From an uncultured SAR116 cluster alpha proteobacterium (GTDB taxonomy: Bacteria > Pseudomonadota > Alphaproteobacteria > Puniceispirillales > Marisalimonadaceae), in NCBI GenBank assembly GCA_902530325.1, contig CACAAB010000011.1, positions 1 through 42,552 on the forward strand: DNA of 42,552 nt, read 5' to 3'. Of this stretch, positions 23,353 through 31,978 are shown piece by piece (the first letter of the stretch is position 1; the number at the start of each line of letters is the position of its first letter). The notes under the pieces are model-generated. The model was given only the letters and a program-made list of their open reading frames with translations, ran no database searches and had not been told where the DNA came from. A program made the translations under genes and the position numbers.

Positions 23353-24029
23353 TGGGTTATACGTTAGTCTATACACAAGTTTTAGAATTTCTTCCTTATC
23401 TTATTAAAGGTGCATGGATTAGTTTGCAAATAGCTATTTTGGCTTTCTTTGGTGGAATGTTTTTTGGCTTAATTTTAGCTACGATCAGAAGCTTTGGTAA
23501 TAATATCTCAAATAAAATTGTAATCTGGTACGTTACTTTCTTCACTAATACTCCTCAACTTGTTCAAATATACTTTTTATTTTTTGCATTACCTGAATTT
23601 GGCATTTTATTATCTCCCTATATAGCTGTTTTGCTTGGAATGACTTTAAATGCTGCAGCATATTTATGTGAAATTCAAAGGGCAGGTTTCCTGTCTATTC
23701 GACAAAATGAGTTAGATGCAGCTAAAACTTTAAATTTTAGTCTATTTCAACAAGTAAAATATGTGATTTTGCCGCATATAATGAGGGTTTTGTTTCCTCC
23801 TCTTTCTAATCATTACATAATTATGACATTAGGAACTTCAATGGCAGCCATATTTGGTGTTGAAGAGTTAACAGGAAGAGCATTTAATATCAATTCTGAA
23901 ACATTTCGATCAGTGGAAATATTTTCTATAACAGCTCTGATATACATTGTTATCACTTTCATAGCTACATTTTTACTTGCAATTATAGGCAGATATTTTT
24001 TCAAAGCAAAAATAAGGATTATTCAATAA
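23352..24029 (+). CDS. amino-acid ABC transporter permease 1
   Basis: A 225-residue HisM/GlnP-type permease with five or six helices. The EAA loop is clear: NELDAAKTLNFSLFQQVKYVILP (about 117-139), which contacts the ATPase. Early GAWISLQIAILAFFGG and the NTPQLVQIYFLFFALP segment are typical of the polar amino-acid uptake family. Its ribosome site is inside a hairpin. The stop overlaps the next ATG by one base. Confidence 0.88.
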   Translation: MGYTLVYTQVLEFLPYLIKGAWISLQIAILAFFGGMFFGLILATIRSFGNNISNKIVIWYVTFFTNTPQLVQIYFLFFALPEFGILLSPYIAVLLGMTLNAAAYLCEIQRAGFLSIRQNELDAAKTLNFSLFQQVKYVILPHIMRVLFPPLSNHYIIMTLGTSMAAIFGVEELTGRAFNINSETFRSVEIFSITALIYIVITFIATFLLAIIGRYFFKAKIRIIQ

Positions 24030-24712
24030 TGGAAAGATTAATTGAGGAAATCCCTAATTTTTTTACAATTTGGAATGTAATTTTTTTAGCTAAAGCCATG
24101 GGTGTAACTTTTTTGCTAACTGCCATAGGTTGTTTAGTAGGTTTTAGTGTGGGCGGATTATTAGCTATTTTTAGGAAAACAAAATCTATTTATTTACTCC
24201 CTCTAAGAATATTTATAATCATTTATACTGAAATTTTTAGAAGAGTACCTTTTTTAGTATCTTTATTACTATTTTTTTATGTTTTTCAGATAATAAAAAT
24301 TTCAGATGATTTATTTCTCATAGCAACAATTACTGTCTGCATAATTGCGACAGCATATATAGGTGAAATAATAAGGAGTGGTATTGAGTCAATTAACCAA
24401 ACACAGTGGGATGCTGCAACAGCAATGAATTTTACGTATTATCAAACTTTAAGGGAAGTGATATTTCCCCAAGCTTGGAAAGTCATCCTTCCTCCAGCCT
24501 TTGGATTTTTTATAATGTTTATTAAAGATACTGCTCTTGCATCACAGATTGGAGTAATGGAGCTTACATTTGCAGCCAAAATACTTAATAATAAAGGTTT
24601 TTCTCCTTTATTATCATTTGGAACAATTTTAATTTTATATTTTATTCTTTCATTTCCTTTAGATAGATTTGGAAAGTATATGGAGAGAAAACTTGCCTCA
24701 AATAGAAATTAA
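24029..24712 (+). CDS. amino-acid ABC transporter permease 2
   Basis: A 227-residue second permease of the same family. The EAA loop reads TQWDAATAMNFTYYQTLREVIFP, and RRVPFLVSLLLFFYVF is the usual partner segment. Pairing of two different permeases is normal for polar amino-acid importers. The start overlaps the first permease stop (TAATG), and the end overlaps the ATPase start by 20 nt. Confidence 0.88.
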   Translation: MERLIEEIPNFFTIWNVIFLAKAMGVTFLLTAIGCLVGFSVGGLLAIFRKTKSIYLLPLRIFIIIYTEIFRRVPFLVSLLLFFYVFQIIKISDDLFLIATITVCIIATAYIGEIIRSGIESINQTQWDAATAMNFTYYQTLREVIFPQAWKVILPPAFGFFIMFIKDTALASQIGVMELTFAAKILNNKGFSPLLSFGTILILYFILSFPLDRFGKYMERKLASNRN

Positions 24713-25433
24713 ATCAATTAATGCTTTTTACGACAAACTTCATGTACTAAAAAATATTGAACTAAATGTAAGTAAAGGTGAGATTGTTAGTTTAATTGGC
24801 CCATCTGGATCAGGTAAAAGTAGTCTTTTAAAGATGCTAGTTGGACTATTAATTCCAAAATCTGGTAAGATTTATTTGAATGGAAACCAAGTTAACTTCA
24901 AGAATCAATCAGACCTAAGAACTATTCGAGAACAAATAGCAATTGTTTTTCAGCAATATAATTTATTTCAAAATATGAATGTCTTAAAAAATGTTTGTAT
25001 TGCACCTACTAAAATCCAAAAAAGAAATCCCAAAGAAGTTAATGAACAGGCCCTTACCCTCCTAGAGAAAGTAGGATTAAAGGATAAATTAAATTCTTAT
25101 CCAGACGAACTGTCAGGAGGTCAACAACAAAGAGTTGCTATTGCTAGAGCATTATGTTTAAACCCACAAATTTTACTTTTAGACGAAATTACATCAGCAT
25201 TAGATCCAGAGTTAGTAAAGGAAGTCTTAGATTCAATAAGATTACTAGCATCTGAAGGTATGACTATGTTGATTGTTTCTCATGAAATGAATTTTGTTAA
25301 AGAAGTTTCTAGCAGAGTAGTTTTCATGGATGAAGGATCAATTATAGAAATAAATAATCCAAAAAATATTTTTGAAAAGCCAAAAGAAAAAAGAACATTA
25401 GATTTTGTAAGTAAAATACTTAAAGAAAAATAA
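24693..25433 (+). CDS. amino-acid ABC transporter ATP-binding protein
   Basis: A 246-residue ATPase of the GlnQ/HisP type. Walker A is GPSGSGKSS, the signature is LSGGQQQR, Walker B is ILLLDEITSALDP, and the switch is VSHE. A frame open from a TTG at 24669 would add eight residues; I prefer the TTG at 24693 because GGAGAG lies 7 nt upstream and the length then fits the family. The stop overlaps the next ATG (TAATG), so the hydrolase downstream is translationally coupled. Confidence 0.9.
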   Translation: MPQIEIKSINAFYDKLHVLKNIELNVSKGEIVSLIGPSGSGKSSLLKMLVGLLIPKSGKIYLNGNQVNFKNQSDLRTIREQIAIVFQQYNLFQNMNVLKNVCIAPTKIQKRNPKEVNEQALTLLEKVGLKDKLNSYPDELSGGQQQRVAIARALCLNPQILLLDEITSALDPELVKEVLDSIRLLASEGMTMLIVSHEMNFVKEVSSRVVFMDEGSIIEINNPKNIFEKPKEKRTLDFVSKILKEK

Positions 25434-26317
25434 TGTTAGCATTTCTTGAAAATTCTGTAGACAACCATATTCATTGTTGCCCCCACATAAATAAGAGAAG
25501 CACCAATATATTTGAAGTTGTTGAGCATGCTGAAAAAAATAAAATGTATGCTATAGGACTTATGGACAATTTTTCGAATACATCAGGTTATGCATCACTA
25601 ATAAGAAAACATCTTCCAAATTTAAATTTAAAAATTTTTGGTGGTCTCATTATGGAACCTCCCGCGGGAGGTGTTAGTTTTGAGAATGCTAAAATTTCAC
25701 TTGGCTATAGTTATTTTGAAAATGATGGTGCAAAGTTTATTTCTTTTCCAACTCACCATACAAGACATATTGCAATTCAAGAACAAAGAAATATGAATTA
25801 CATTCAAGATTGTTTTTATGTACCTGACGAAGGACCTACATACGAAACATCAAAAATTTTAGAGTTAATTGCAAAAAAAAATATTGTTTTAAATACTGGT
25901 CATTTATCACCCAAAGAAACTGTAATTTTAGTAAAAGCTGCTAAAAGTCTAGGTGTAGAAAAAATTTTAGTACCTTCAAATAATTTTAATAAAACAACAA
26001 TAAAAAAATTAAAAATCTATAATGTTTACTTTGAATTCTCCTATTTTTTTGTTTCAAAAGCAACGGAGGTTCCACTGACACATGTTGACGATGAAAGACA
26101 TAAAATTAAAGGAATAAAATTAAAAACTTTAAAAGATTTAATTAAAACCGCTGACCCAAAAAATGTTATTTTGTCTAGCGACTGTGGTGTTTCTATTTTA
26201 CCCAAGCCGCATTTAGGCTTTTATGAATTTATAAAACAAGTATATGAATTAGGGTTCACAATAAAAGAAATTGATTATATGATTAAAACTAACTCAAAAA
26301 AACTTTTTAGAATTTAA
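25433..26317 (+). CDS. DUF6282-type metal-dependent hydrolase
   Basis: A 294-residue amidohydrolase- or PHP-like protein. NHIHCCPH near residue 11 is the HxH metal motif; FPTHHTRH, NTGHLSPKE and LSSDCGV later supply further His and Asp ligands. This pattern fits DUF6282, metal-dependent hydrolases of unknown substrate. Its start overlaps the transporter ATPase stop and its end is one base from the M20 gene, so it belongs firmly to the uptake operon and probably acts on the imported solute, perhaps opening a cyclic amide. Confidence 0.7.
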   Translation: MLAFLENSVDNHIHCCPHINKRSTNIFEVVEHAEKNKMYAIGLMDNFSNTSGYASLIRKHLPNLNLKIFGGLIMEPPAGGVSFENAKISLGYSYFENDGAKFISFPTHHTRHIAIQEQRNMNYIQDCFYVPDEGPTYETSKILELIAKKNIVLNTGHLSPKETVILVKAAKSLGVEKILVPSNNFNKTTIKKLKIYNVYFEFSYFFVSKATEVPLTHVDDERHKIKGIKLKTLKDLIKTADPKNVILSSDCGVSILPKPHLGFYEFIKQVYELGFTIKEIDYMIKTNSKKLFRI

Positions 26318-26318
26318 T

Positions 26319-27452
26319 ATGAAAAAAAATATACAAAAAGAATTATTGGATTTATTAAGACAAATTATTGAGATATATACATGTTATCCTCCCGGAAGTA
26401 GTAAAAATTTTGGAAAGTTTGTGAGCTCATATCTTAAAAATAGTGGATTACTAATAAGATCATATGGTGTTGATAATGAAAAAATAAATATTTGTGCATC
26501 TAATTATCAAGGATCAAAAAAATCAATAGTTTTTAATTCTCATATTGATACTGTTAGACCAATATTAAGTGAATGGAAAAGCAACCCTTTTGATTTAAAA
26601 GTAGAAAAAAATTATTCATACGGGTTAGGAGCAGTTAATTGTAAAGGAAGTGCAGCAGTTCATTTATATTTAGCCAAAAATTTTAAAAGACTTTTTCCAA
26701 ATATCAAAGAAAATATAGATTTTACATTTGTTACTGATGAAGAAAATCTAGGACCTGATGGCACGAAATATTTAAAAAAACTAAAAGTTATAAAACCTCA
26801 TACCCTAATTTTAGGAGCCCCAACTAATAATAATTTCGTAATTGAAGAAAGAGGTGTCTTTTGGTTAGAGATAAACGTTTCGGGTAAAACTTCACATGCT
26901 GGTGAACCCCACAAGGGAATTAATGCTATTCAAAAATCTGCAAAAATAATTAATGAATTAAATTCAAATTTTAAAAAACATTTAAAAAAATATAATATTG
27001 GAACTCATAAATCCACCATTAACGTTGGTATTATATCTGGTGGAGAAAATGTGAACGTCGTCCCATCAAAAACAAGAATAGTCGTTGATAGAAGAATTAC
27101 TCATAAAGAAGATGTAAAAAAAGCCTTCAATGAAATTAAAAAATTTATCCTTAAAATTGATAAATCAGCAAAAGTGAAATTTCTTACAGGCACTAATCCT
27201 TTTAAGTCGAATAAATCAAATATTTATCTTAAAGAATTATCAAAATCTAAAGAACTCATTACTGGAAAAAAATCTAAGTTTTTATCCTCTATTGGAGTTA
27301 GCGACGGTAGATATTTTGCTGACGATGATGTTAACATTATTAATATTGGTCCTGGAACTGGTTCAGAGGGTCACAAATCGAACGAAAAGTTAATTAATAA
27401 AGATTTAATTGATTATCTTCTTTTGTTAGAAAACTTTTTACTCAAATTTTAA
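26319..27452 (+). CDS. M20-family hydrolase with altered metal ligands
   Basis: A 377-residue M20/ArgE/DapE-like protein. HIDT gives the usual His75 ligand, TDEENLGPDG gives Glu141 and Glu142, and GSEGHKSNE gives the last His (about 352). However, the bridging Asp of the DMKG motif is Asn107 (GAVNCKG), and the Glu of the EPT motif is Ala167 (LGAPT). The dimerisation lid is present (about 180-290). It may be a one-metal or otherwise specialised amidase, or a conserved subfamily. It sits inside the transporter operon. Confidence 0.8.
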   Translation: MKKNIQKELLDLLRQIIEIYTCYPPGSSKNFGKFVSSYLKNSGLLIRSYGVDNEKINICASNYQGSKKSIVFNSHIDTVRPILSEWKSNPFDLKVEKNYSYGLGAVNCKGSAAVHLYLAKNFKRLFPNIKENIDFTFVTDEENLGPDGTKYLKKLKVIKPHTLILGAPTNNNFVIEERGVFWLEINVSGKTSHAGEPHKGINAIQKSAKIINELNSNFKKHLKKYNIGTHKSTINVGIISGGENVNVVPSKTRIVVDRRITHKEDVKKAFNEIKKFILKIDKSAKVKFLTGTNPFKSNKSNIYLKELSKSKELITGKKSKFLSSIGVSDGRYFADDDVNIINIGPGTGSEGHKSNEKLINKDLIDYLLLLENFLLKF

Positions 27453-27503
27453 TCTAGACACGTTTAATTTTCAGATGGAAGAATAATTTAAGGATGGAAG
27501 ATA

Positions 27504-28979
27504 ATGAAAATATATAACCATTTTGTTAACGGAAAAGAAATGTTGCCAAATAATGGCGAATATTTTGAAACTGAGAATCCTTATACATGTGAAAAATGGG
27601 CTGAGATTGCGAAAGGTAATGCAAATGATGTTGATGCAGCTGTAAATGTCGCAAAAGAGGTTTTTGAAAATACCTGGTCTAAAACAAAACCAACTGAAAG
27701 AGGTAAATTATTAGTTCGACTTGCAGAACTCGTAGAAAGAGACGCTCAGAAATTAGGTGAAATTGAAGTTCAAGATAATGGAAAACTTATTGCAGAAATG
27801 GGAGCACAAACTAAATATCTTGCAGAATGGTATAGATATTTTGGAGGACTAGCTGACAAAGTAGAGGGAGCTGTACTACCCTCAGATAAACCTGGTATTT
27901 TCAACTTTACCAAATATGAGCCATTCGGTGTTGTTGGTATGATAACGGCCTGGAATTCACCTTTATTACTTTTATCATGGAAACTTGCTCCTGCATTAGC
28001 AGCTGGTAATACTGCTGTGATTAAACCATCAGAATTTACATCAGCTTCTACTTTAGAGTTTATGAAGTTATTGTCTGAAGCAGGTTTCCCAAACGGTGTT
28101 GTTAATTGTGTTACAGGTATGGGCATTGATGTTGGACAACCACTTGTAGAACATAAAAACATTTCAAAAATTGCATTTACTGGATCAGATGTTTCTGGAC
28201 AAAAAATTTATGAAACTGCCGCTAAAAAAATAATGCCTGTATCTTTGGAGTTAGGTGGTAAATCACCTAATATTGTTTTTGAGGATGCTGATTTTGAGGC
28301 TGCTATTATGGGTGTAATTTCAGGTATATTTGCTGCAACAGGGCAAACATGTATAGCTGGATCTCGATTGTTAGTTCAAGACACAATTCATGACAAATTT
28401 GTTGAAAGACTTGTAAAGGTTGCAAGTGAGGCAAAAATCGGAGACCCGATGTCTTTAGATACTCATGTTGGCCCTGTAACAACTAAACCACAATTTGAAA
28501 AAATAATGAGCTATATTGATATTGCAAAATCTGAAGGTGCAAATTGTCTTTTAGGTGGTAAAGCGTATTCTGGTTCGGATGTAAAAGGTAACAGATTTGT
28601 AGAACCTACAATTTTTACTGATGTCAATAATGATATGAGAATAGCCCAAGAAGAAGTCTTTGGACCTGTGTTGTCTATAATTCGTTTTAAAGATGAGGAA
28701 GAAGCTATCAAAATTGGAAATGATGTAATTTTTGGATTGGCTGCCGGTGTTTGGACTAATGATATTGGAAGAGCGTTAAGAATGTCAGATGCCTTGAGAG
28801 CAGGTACGGTTTGGGTAAACACATACAGAGCTGTAAGTTTCATGTCTCCATTTGGTGGTTATAAAAGATCCGGCAGAGGAAGAGAAAGTGGACAAGAATC
28901 CATTAAAGAATTTTTACAGACAAAGTCTGTATGGATTGCAGAGAAAACATCTGTATCAAATCCATTCATTATAAGATAG
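27504..28979 (+). CDS. NAD(P)-dependent aldehyde dehydrogenase
   Basis: A 491-residue ALDH of normal length. The cofactor motif FTGSDVSGQ (225-233), Glu249 in SLELGGKSP and the catalytic Cys283 in GQTCIAGS are all present. It lies 51 nt after the M20 gene with GGATGGA upstream. In hydroxyproline breakdown the last step is 2-oxoglutarate semialdehyde dehydrogenase, and many opine or amine routes also end in an aldehyde, so its place here is sensible. The specific aldehyde cannot be read from sequence. Confidence 0.9.
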   Translation: MKIYNHFVNGKEMLPNNGEYFETENPYTCEKWAEIAKGNANDVDAAVNVAKEVFENTWSKTKPTERGKLLVRLAELVERDAQKLGEIEVQDNGKLIAEMGAQTKYLAEWYRYFGGLADKVEGAVLPSDKPGIFNFTKYEPFGVVGMITAWNSPLLLLSWKLAPALAAGNTAVIKPSEFTSASTLEFMKLLSEAGFPNGVVNCVTGMGIDVGQPLVEHKNISKIAFTGSDVSGQKIYETAAKKIMPVSLELGGKSPNIVFEDADFEAAIMGVISGIFAATGQTCIAGSRLLVQDTIHDKFVERLVKVASEAKIGDPMSLDTHVGPVTTKPQFEKIMSYIDIAKSEGANCLLGGKAYSGSDVKGNRFVEPTIFTDVNNDMRIAQEEVFGPVLSIIRFKDEEEAIKIGNDVIFGLAAGVWTNDIGRALRMSDALRAGTVWVNTYRAVSFMSPFGGYKRSGRGRESGQESIKEFLQTKSVWIAEKTSVSNPFIIR

Positions 28980-29033
28980 TTTTTTAATTTTTATTAAAAT
29001 ATAAATCTTCAAAACTAAAAGGATTTACATATT

Positions 29034-30296
29034 ATGGACTTCACTGCTAAATCTAATACAACATTTATAAAGCAGAAAATTGATGATTTAGAAAAAATGA
29101 CTGACCAAGACAATCCTTACACAAGAATTGTCTTCAGTGATAAGTTTTATGAAGCAAGATCTTGGTTAAAAAATGAATATCACAAACTTGGTTTGCTTGT
29201 CTCAACAGATGATGCTGGAAACTTAATTGGACTTTTAAAATCAAAAATTGATACTCATAAAGTTGTTATTATTGGATCACATATTGACACTGTTCCCTCA
29301 GGAGGAAGATATGACGGTATAGCAGGGGTAGTAGCTGCATTATGTGTTGTAAAACACATTAAAGAAAATAACATCAACTTACCTTTTAATCTTGCAGTAT
29401 ATGATTATCTTGGCGAAGAGTTAAATGATTGGAGTATTTCATGCATTGGAACACGAGGTATGATAGGTGCTTTAAATGAAGAAATCTTGTCCAGAAGTAA
29501 TTCATCAGGGAACATTCTAAAAGATGAAATAAATAAGATTGGTGGTAACTCAAAATCACTTACTAAACCATTTTCTATCATTAAAAATATTGTTGCATGT
29601 TTAGAATTACATATTGAACAAGGTAAAGTTTTAGAACAGAAAAAAATAGATATAGGTGTTGTCAGATCTATTCCAAGTATTTCAAGGTTTAGTGTAGTAG
29701 TAAATGGACAAGCAGGTCATAGTGGAACTATTTTAATGGATCAAAGAGCTGATGCTCTTGTAGCCTCATCTGAAATTATTACTTTTGTAAATAACCTAGC
29801 TTTAAGATTGTCAAAAGAAAGTAATCAACATTTCGTTTCAACTATTGGTAAAATTAACGTTCACCCAAATGCAGCAGCAATTATTCCTGGAAAAGTTGAG
29901 ATGACTATTGATTTAAGAGCCTCAAGTAAAAGTTCGAGAGAACAATATATAAAGGAATTAGAAAAACAAATTGATACAATGAACCAAAATGGTCCATGTA
30001 AGATTAGAATGAAAAATATTGCTTTTGCACCTTATGTTGAAATGGACAAAAAGCTTGTAAAGTTATTTAAAGAATCTTCTGATCATTATGGTTTCTCTAA
30101 TATTATAATGGATAGTGGAGCTGGTCATGATACAGCTCATTTATCAAGAGTTGCTCCTGCATCTATGATCTTTGTTCCATGTAAGGACGGTTTAAGTCAT
30201 TGCCCAGAGGAATATGCAGAAATATGTGATATTTCAAAGGGTACATCTGTACTTTTCAAAATGTTAGAAAATTTAGCGAAATTAAATCAAAATTAA
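29034..30296 (+). CDS. Zn-dependent amidase of the carbamoylase/allantoate-amidohydrolase family
   Basis: A 420-residue M20-type enzyme of the N-carbamoyl-L-amino-acid hydrolase and allantoate amidohydrolase group. GSHIDTVPSGGRYDGIAG (82-99), YLGEELNDW (about 124-132), ELHIEQG (191-197) and SGAGHDTAHLS are the metal-site and family signatures; these ligands look intact, unlike in the upstream M20 protein. It hydrolyses a carbamoyl or ureido group, releasing an amino acid. An AAAGGA site precedes the ATG. It closes the plus-strand operon. Confidence 0.87.
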   Translation: MDFTAKSNTTFIKQKIDDLEKMTDQDNPYTRIVFSDKFYEARSWLKNEYHKLGLLVSTDDAGNLIGLLKSKIDTHKVVIIGSHIDTVPSGGRYDGIAGVVAALCVVKHIKENNINLPFNLAVYDYLGEELNDWSISCIGTRGMIGALNEEILSRSNSSGNILKDEINKIGGNSKSLTKPFSIIKNIVACLELHIEQGKVLEQKKIDIGVVRSIPSISRFSVVVNGQAGHSGTILMDQRADALVASSEIITFVNNLALRLSKESNQHFVSTIGKINVHPNAAAIIPGKVEMTIDLRASSKSSREQYIKELEKQIDTMNQNGPCKIRMKNIAFAPYVEMDKKLVKLFKESSDHYGFSNIIMDSGAGHDTAHLSRVAPASMIFVPCKDGLSHCPEEYAEICDISKGTSVLFKMLENLAKLNQN

Positions 30297-30674
30297 CTAT
30301 CTTTTATCAGCTAAAGAAATAGTTTCAAACTCAGCAGGACTGGTTATTTCAATCAATTCCAGGTCATCAGAATGCTTAATTTCTCTATGATGTATCTCTG
30401 GTGGTTGATAAACTACATCACCCTCATTTAAAGTGAATGTTCCTTCACCTTTATATTCAAATTCAACGCTGCCTTTTAAAATATAAACCATCTGAAATTT
30501 AAGTTTATGATAATGCCACTCTCCATTAGCATGTTTTCCTTCTATAGCTTTAATAACATTTGCTCCAAAATCACCGGAGGTAGCCTCTTCAATACCTAAA
30601 TTCTTATAAGAAAAAAAACCACGTAACCCAGATTCAAATTTGTTTTCTTTAGCCCTTGTAATTTTGAATTTCAT
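30297..30674 (-). CDS. cupin-domain protein
   Basis: A 125-residue single-cupin protein. EWHYHKLKFQMVYILKGSVEF (first cupin motif) and GDVVYQPPEIHHREI (second) supply the His ligands. The ATG at 30674 is chosen because GAGGGG precedes it; a TTG at 30689 also lies in frame. The gene overlaps no neighbour but its end touches the carbamoylase gene end (convergent). It follows the enolase-family gene by 88 nt on the same strand. Function unknown: sugar isomerase-like or small-molecule binding. Confidence 0.75.
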   Translation of the reverse strand: MKFKITRAKENKFESGLRGFFSYKNLGIEEATSGDFGANVIKAIEGKHANGEWHYHKLKFQMVYILKGSVEFEYKGEGTFTLNEGDVVYQPPEIHHREIKHSDDLELIEITSPAEFETISLADKR

Positions 30675-30762
30675 TATCCCCTCTTTCAATATAAATATTT
30701 TATTATTTTATTATTTTTTTATAATCCTTAATTTTTCTAGCATATCAAAAAATTACTCATAT

Positions 30763-31833
30763 TCAAAAGCTACAAATTTCGGTCTTAAAATCCATACCAT
30801 GACCAGGACGTGAAGTAGGAGTTAATGTCCCATTTTTTGGAAGAAGTGGCTCTTTCCAAAGGTGATCATACCAGCCCATGTATTCAAGCCATGAAGGATT
30901 TTCAATAGATGCAACAAGATGAATTGAAAGTTCTGGAAACATATGCGGAGCAATTTTAATACCAAATTTATTGGCTAATTTTGAGCTGTATATCAAATTT
31001 GTATACCCTCCTCGCATAATATCAGGTTGAAGTATTGGTATTTTTTGTCCTCTCATGAACGGTAATAAATCATGATGTGTAAAATTATTTTCACCAGTTA
31101 CTATAGGGATTGATGTTGAATTGCAAACTTCATCATATCCTTCAAAATCGTCAGCCATAATTGGCTCCTCAAGCCACTCAGGCTCATAACTTTCAATTAG
31201 TTTGCATACTTTAATAGTTTCTTCTACTGACCATCCTTGGTTGACGTCAATCATAATTCCAATTTCTTTACCAAGTTCGTTTCGCATATCTCTGACATGA
31301 ACTATGTCTTCCTCATTATTAAAACAATGAGCAACCTGCATTTTTATAGACTTAAATCCTTGTCCAACATATTTTTTTGCTTTTTGAATCATACCATCAT
31401 GACCTAGGCCTCTATAACAGCCTGAGCCATATACTGGGTAGGCTTTTTTTGTTCCTTTCCATATTTCCCAAAGAGGCTTCTCAATTGTTCTTCCATAACA
31501 ATCCCATAAGGCAATATCTATTGCTGACATTGCCATTACCGTTATCCCCATCCTTCCTTGTATAAAAGTAGCATCCCACATTTTATTCCATAAGAACTCA
31601 ATATTATTTATGCTCTCTCCAATTATAAGCGGCTTTAACATCTCGTTTATGCATGTTTCCAGGGTTTTTAACCCTCCTGCCAATGGATGAAGGTGACCAG
31701 TTCCAATTACACCACTTTTTGTTTCAACCTGTACAATTAAAAGATCTATTTTTTCAAGTGTAAGGAAACCTGTTTTAGGAGGATCTGAAAATGGAACTGA
31801 AGTTATTTTTGTTTTTATAGAACTTACTATCAA
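30763..31833 (-). CDS. mandelate racemase/muconate lactonizing-family enzyme
   Basis: A 356-residue enolase-superfamily protein. Metal ligands are Asp196 (DVNQGW), Glu222 (EEP) and Glu248 (TGEN); His297 with Asp271 forms the usual dyad. At the first base motif, KxK reads Lys164-x-Gln166, so only one Lys remains. Such proteins are usually acid-sugar dehydratases rather than racemases. The start is TTG with GAGAG upstream. The downstream cupin may share the transcript. Substrate unknown, probably a sugar acid. Confidence 0.87.
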   Translation of the reverse strand: MIVSSIKTKITSVPFSDPPKTGFLTLEKIDLLIVQVETKSGVIGTGHLHPLAGGLKTLETCINEMLKPLIIGESINNIEFLWNKMWDATFIQGRMGITVMAMSAIDIALWDCYGRTIEKPLWEIWKGTKKAYPVYGSGCYRGLGHDGMIQKAKKYVGQGFKSIKMQVAHCFNNEEDIVHVRDMRNELGKEIGIMIDVNQGWSVEETIKVCKLIESYEPEWLEEPIMADDFEGYDEVCNSTSIPIVTGENNFTHHDLLPFMRGQKIPILQPDIMRGGYTNLIYSSKLANKFGIKIAPHMFPELSIHLVASIENPSWLEYMGWYDHLWKEPLLPKNGTLTPTSRPGHGMDFKTEICSF

Positions 31834-31978
31834 TGCTTTTCTCTCATATAAATTTACATTAATGATAGCTCTATTGAAATTATAAACTCAAGGTAAAAAA
31901 TTACTAATATCAATGACACAATAATATTTAGTTGATAGATTAAATCAAACGAAAGGCTATTAAATAAGGTTTATCTCA

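Noticed and set aside
27770-28162. Antisense ORF within the aldehyde dehydrogenase gene
   Set aside because: It is a shadow of a strong coding frame with no ribosome site and no recognisable protein.
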